IMG/VR virus record: IMGVR_UViG_3300010151_000206
Location: 1-22,145 of that record
Direction: 5' to 3' (one strand)
Source: a virus
DNA: 22,145 bases
Below are positions 20,960-22,145 of this stretch, piece by piece. The position numbers were made by a program, and so were the translations under genes. The first letter of the stretch is position 1. Every line of letters starts with the position of its first letter. The notes beneath the pieces are model-generated. The model did not search any database, was not told the origin of the DNA, and saw only the letters and a program-made list of their open reading frames with translations.

Positions 20960-22145
20960 CTACTTTATTTTCCGTAGCGCTTTTTGTGCTACATTTAAAA
21001 ATTTTATTGCTGCTCCAGGGCTTTTATAAACACCCTCTTCAGCTGCTCCTGGATGTTCAGAAATCATATATTCTATTTCTTCTTGAGCATCTCTCAAATG
21101 TTGTGAGAAAGGCATTGCTACTTCCTTCACATGTTCCTTCTTTCCTACAGCAAGCATTTTTTTCGATTTATCTACAAGTTTTTTATAACCATATAAAAAA
21201 TTTAAGCTACGAGCTGCTTTACCTGCTTCTACTTTATAAGTTGTATTATTAATTTGTTTTTTCTGTTTCATTCTTTCAACATCTTGAGCGTATTTTTCCC
21301 AATACTTAATTAACTCAACTGTATTCATCTTTGAAAGTGGTTTGGCTTCTTTTAAGGATTCATACCGAAACTTTCTTGTAAGTTTATTGTGAATTTTATC
21401 AGCCTTAGTCCTATCTGTTATATTTCTAGGTAAATCCATATAAGCCTCAGCACCTTTCTTTTTTATCCAAATGTAGAATCTTCCTTTTTTATCTTGGAAC
21501 ATTTCTGTACTATTTCCCTTGTTATCATTATAACCACCTATATAATTATCGCCTCTTTTTTTATGATGAAACTTACGTTCATTTATGGATTCGGTTTTCC
21601 ATTTATTCTTATCTGCCATTGCAGCTAATTTTTTCCAATCACTTCCCATTTTTCTCGTAACTCGAGTGAACGCCATATTATCGCCCTTTTTTAGATGCAT
21701 CATAAACCTATACAACCCTTCCCAGTTTGGTTCTACATTAATAGTTCTGGCTTCATTTACCCATTCAAAAGATAATTTTTTAAATGCTCCAAGTGCGGAT
21801 GGATGATTTGCAAAATAATCAATAATTTTTAATGCTCCCTGTTGATGTTGTAATTTTACAACACCCAATACCTTCAGAAGTTTGCGAATTGCTGGATTTT
21901 GTAACATTTTATCAACATCTATTTTAAATGCTTCATCTACAGATTCGTCAACGGACTTAACTATATTTTGTATTTTTTGTTTTACAAATTTTTCTTTAGC
22001 ACTACCTCTGAGAGACTTATAGTGTTTTATTACTTTTTCAGCAGTTTCAACATCCATAAAAATACTATCAATTCTTTTACCTTTTTTGGTTTTGAGAATC
22101 TTTCTTATATCGGCTATTTTATTTTGTGCTTCATTTACGGATTCA
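20960..22145 (-). CDS. Putative internal head polyprotein with repeated cleavage-like motifs (5' end outside window)
   Basis: The frame is open through the right edge, so the ATG at 22057 is probably internal; 29 codons precede it inside the window. The product is a very basic chain punctuated by six copies of E-(S/W/H)-(V/I/L)-(N/D/K)-E-(A/R/V): ESVNEA at the edge (22144-22127), then, counting from the ATG at 22057, ESVDEA (38-43), EWVNEA (98-103), ESINER (156-161), ESLKEA (233-238) and EHVKEV (308-313). The spacing is about 58-77 residues. Each fits the (I/L/V)-x-E| rule of T4-type prohead proteases. Segments between are distinct small domains, for example one with FHHKKRGDNYIGGYNDNKG and FYIWIKKKGAEAYMDL. 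I infer a polyprotein of packaged peptides. It ends in TAG. Confidence 0.65.
   Translation of the reverse strand, partial: ESVNEAQNKIADIRKILKTKKGKRIDSIFMDVETAEKVIKHYKSLRGSAKEKFVKQKIQNIVKSVDESVDEAFKIDVDKMLQNPAIRKLLKVLGVVKLQHQQGALKIIDYFANHPSALGAFKKLSFEWVNEARTINVEPNWEGLYRFMMHLKKGDNMAFTRVTRKMGSDWKKLAAMADKNKWKTESINERKFHHKKRGDNYIGGYNDNKGNSTEMFQDKKGRFYIWIKKKGAEAYMDLPRNITDRTKADKIHNKLTRKFRYESLKEAKPLSKMNTVELIKYWEKYAQDVERMKQKKQINNTTYKVEAGKAARSLNFLYGYKKLVDKSKKMLAVGKKEHVKEVAMPFSQHLRDAQEEIEYMISEHPGAAEEGVYKSPGAAIKFLNVAQKALRKIK

Overview
This window is a low-GC, gene-dense piece of a tailed-phage genome with T4-like head and contractile-tail architecture. Every gene I accept lies on the minus strand, so the biological order runs from right (22145) to left (1). 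Recognisable T4-type parts are a gp22-like prohead core protein, a gp23-like major capsid protein, gp13-, gp14- and gp15-like neck and tail-completion proteins, two tandem gp18-like sheath proteins, a gp19-like tube protein and the start of a baseplate-hub-type protein. Tight TAATG/ATGA overlaps, frequent GGAG-type ribosome binding sites and the absence of plus-strand genes are typical of a late structural operon. The phage is probably marine and its host a low-GC bacterium. The host must process type IV prepilins if the pilin genes work. The host phylum cannot be read from the sequence: one signal peptide ending in FSQ resembles those of Bacteroidota/Marinimicrobia, but abundant Shine-Dalgarno sites argue against a typical Bacteroidota host.

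Layout in transcription order. (1) 22145-18052: a cluster of small basic proteins. Many start with a near-identical tag, M-(I/V)-K-L-K-(E/D)-(L/I)-(L/I/M)-x-E, or carry internal (L/I/V)-x-E|(A/S) motifs. The same motif occurs as ELIKE|A near residue 61 of the major capsid protein, at the position of the T4 gp23 maturation cleavage. I infer that these are internal head proteins delivered by a T4-like capsid-targeting sequence and trimmed by a prohead protease. The first gene, open at the right edge, looks like a polyprotein with six such sites. (2) 18043-16487: a divergent actin/MreB/Hsp70-fold ATPase, a small basic protein and a phage-borne ribosomal protein bS21. (3) 16345-12906: core scaffold, major capsid protein and a possible head decoration protein, closed by a clear terminator. 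(4) 12772-9122: neck and tail-completion genes with several small accessory proteins, including a 41-residue gene. (5) 9004-4231: two sheath genes and the tube gene. (6) 4078-986: four type IV pilin-like proteins, one interrupted by an in-frame amber codon, followed by two exported or membrane-anchored proteins. (7) 966-1: a GH108 endolysin, a small protein and the 5' part of a baseplate-hub-type gene.

Two things stand out. First, the pilin and secreted-protein block sits inside the tail operon behind a palindrome-rich control region; it may be a phage-encoded, envelope-directed system that uses the host prepilin peptidase. Second, an expanded set of tagged proteins probably enters the capsid and may be injected with the DNA. 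An A/T-rich element, ATATTTATAT on the coding strand, lies in six intergenic gaps upstream of structural, pilin or lysis genes and is a candidate late promoter. Portal, prohead protease, terminase, tape measure and most baseplate genes lie outside this window.
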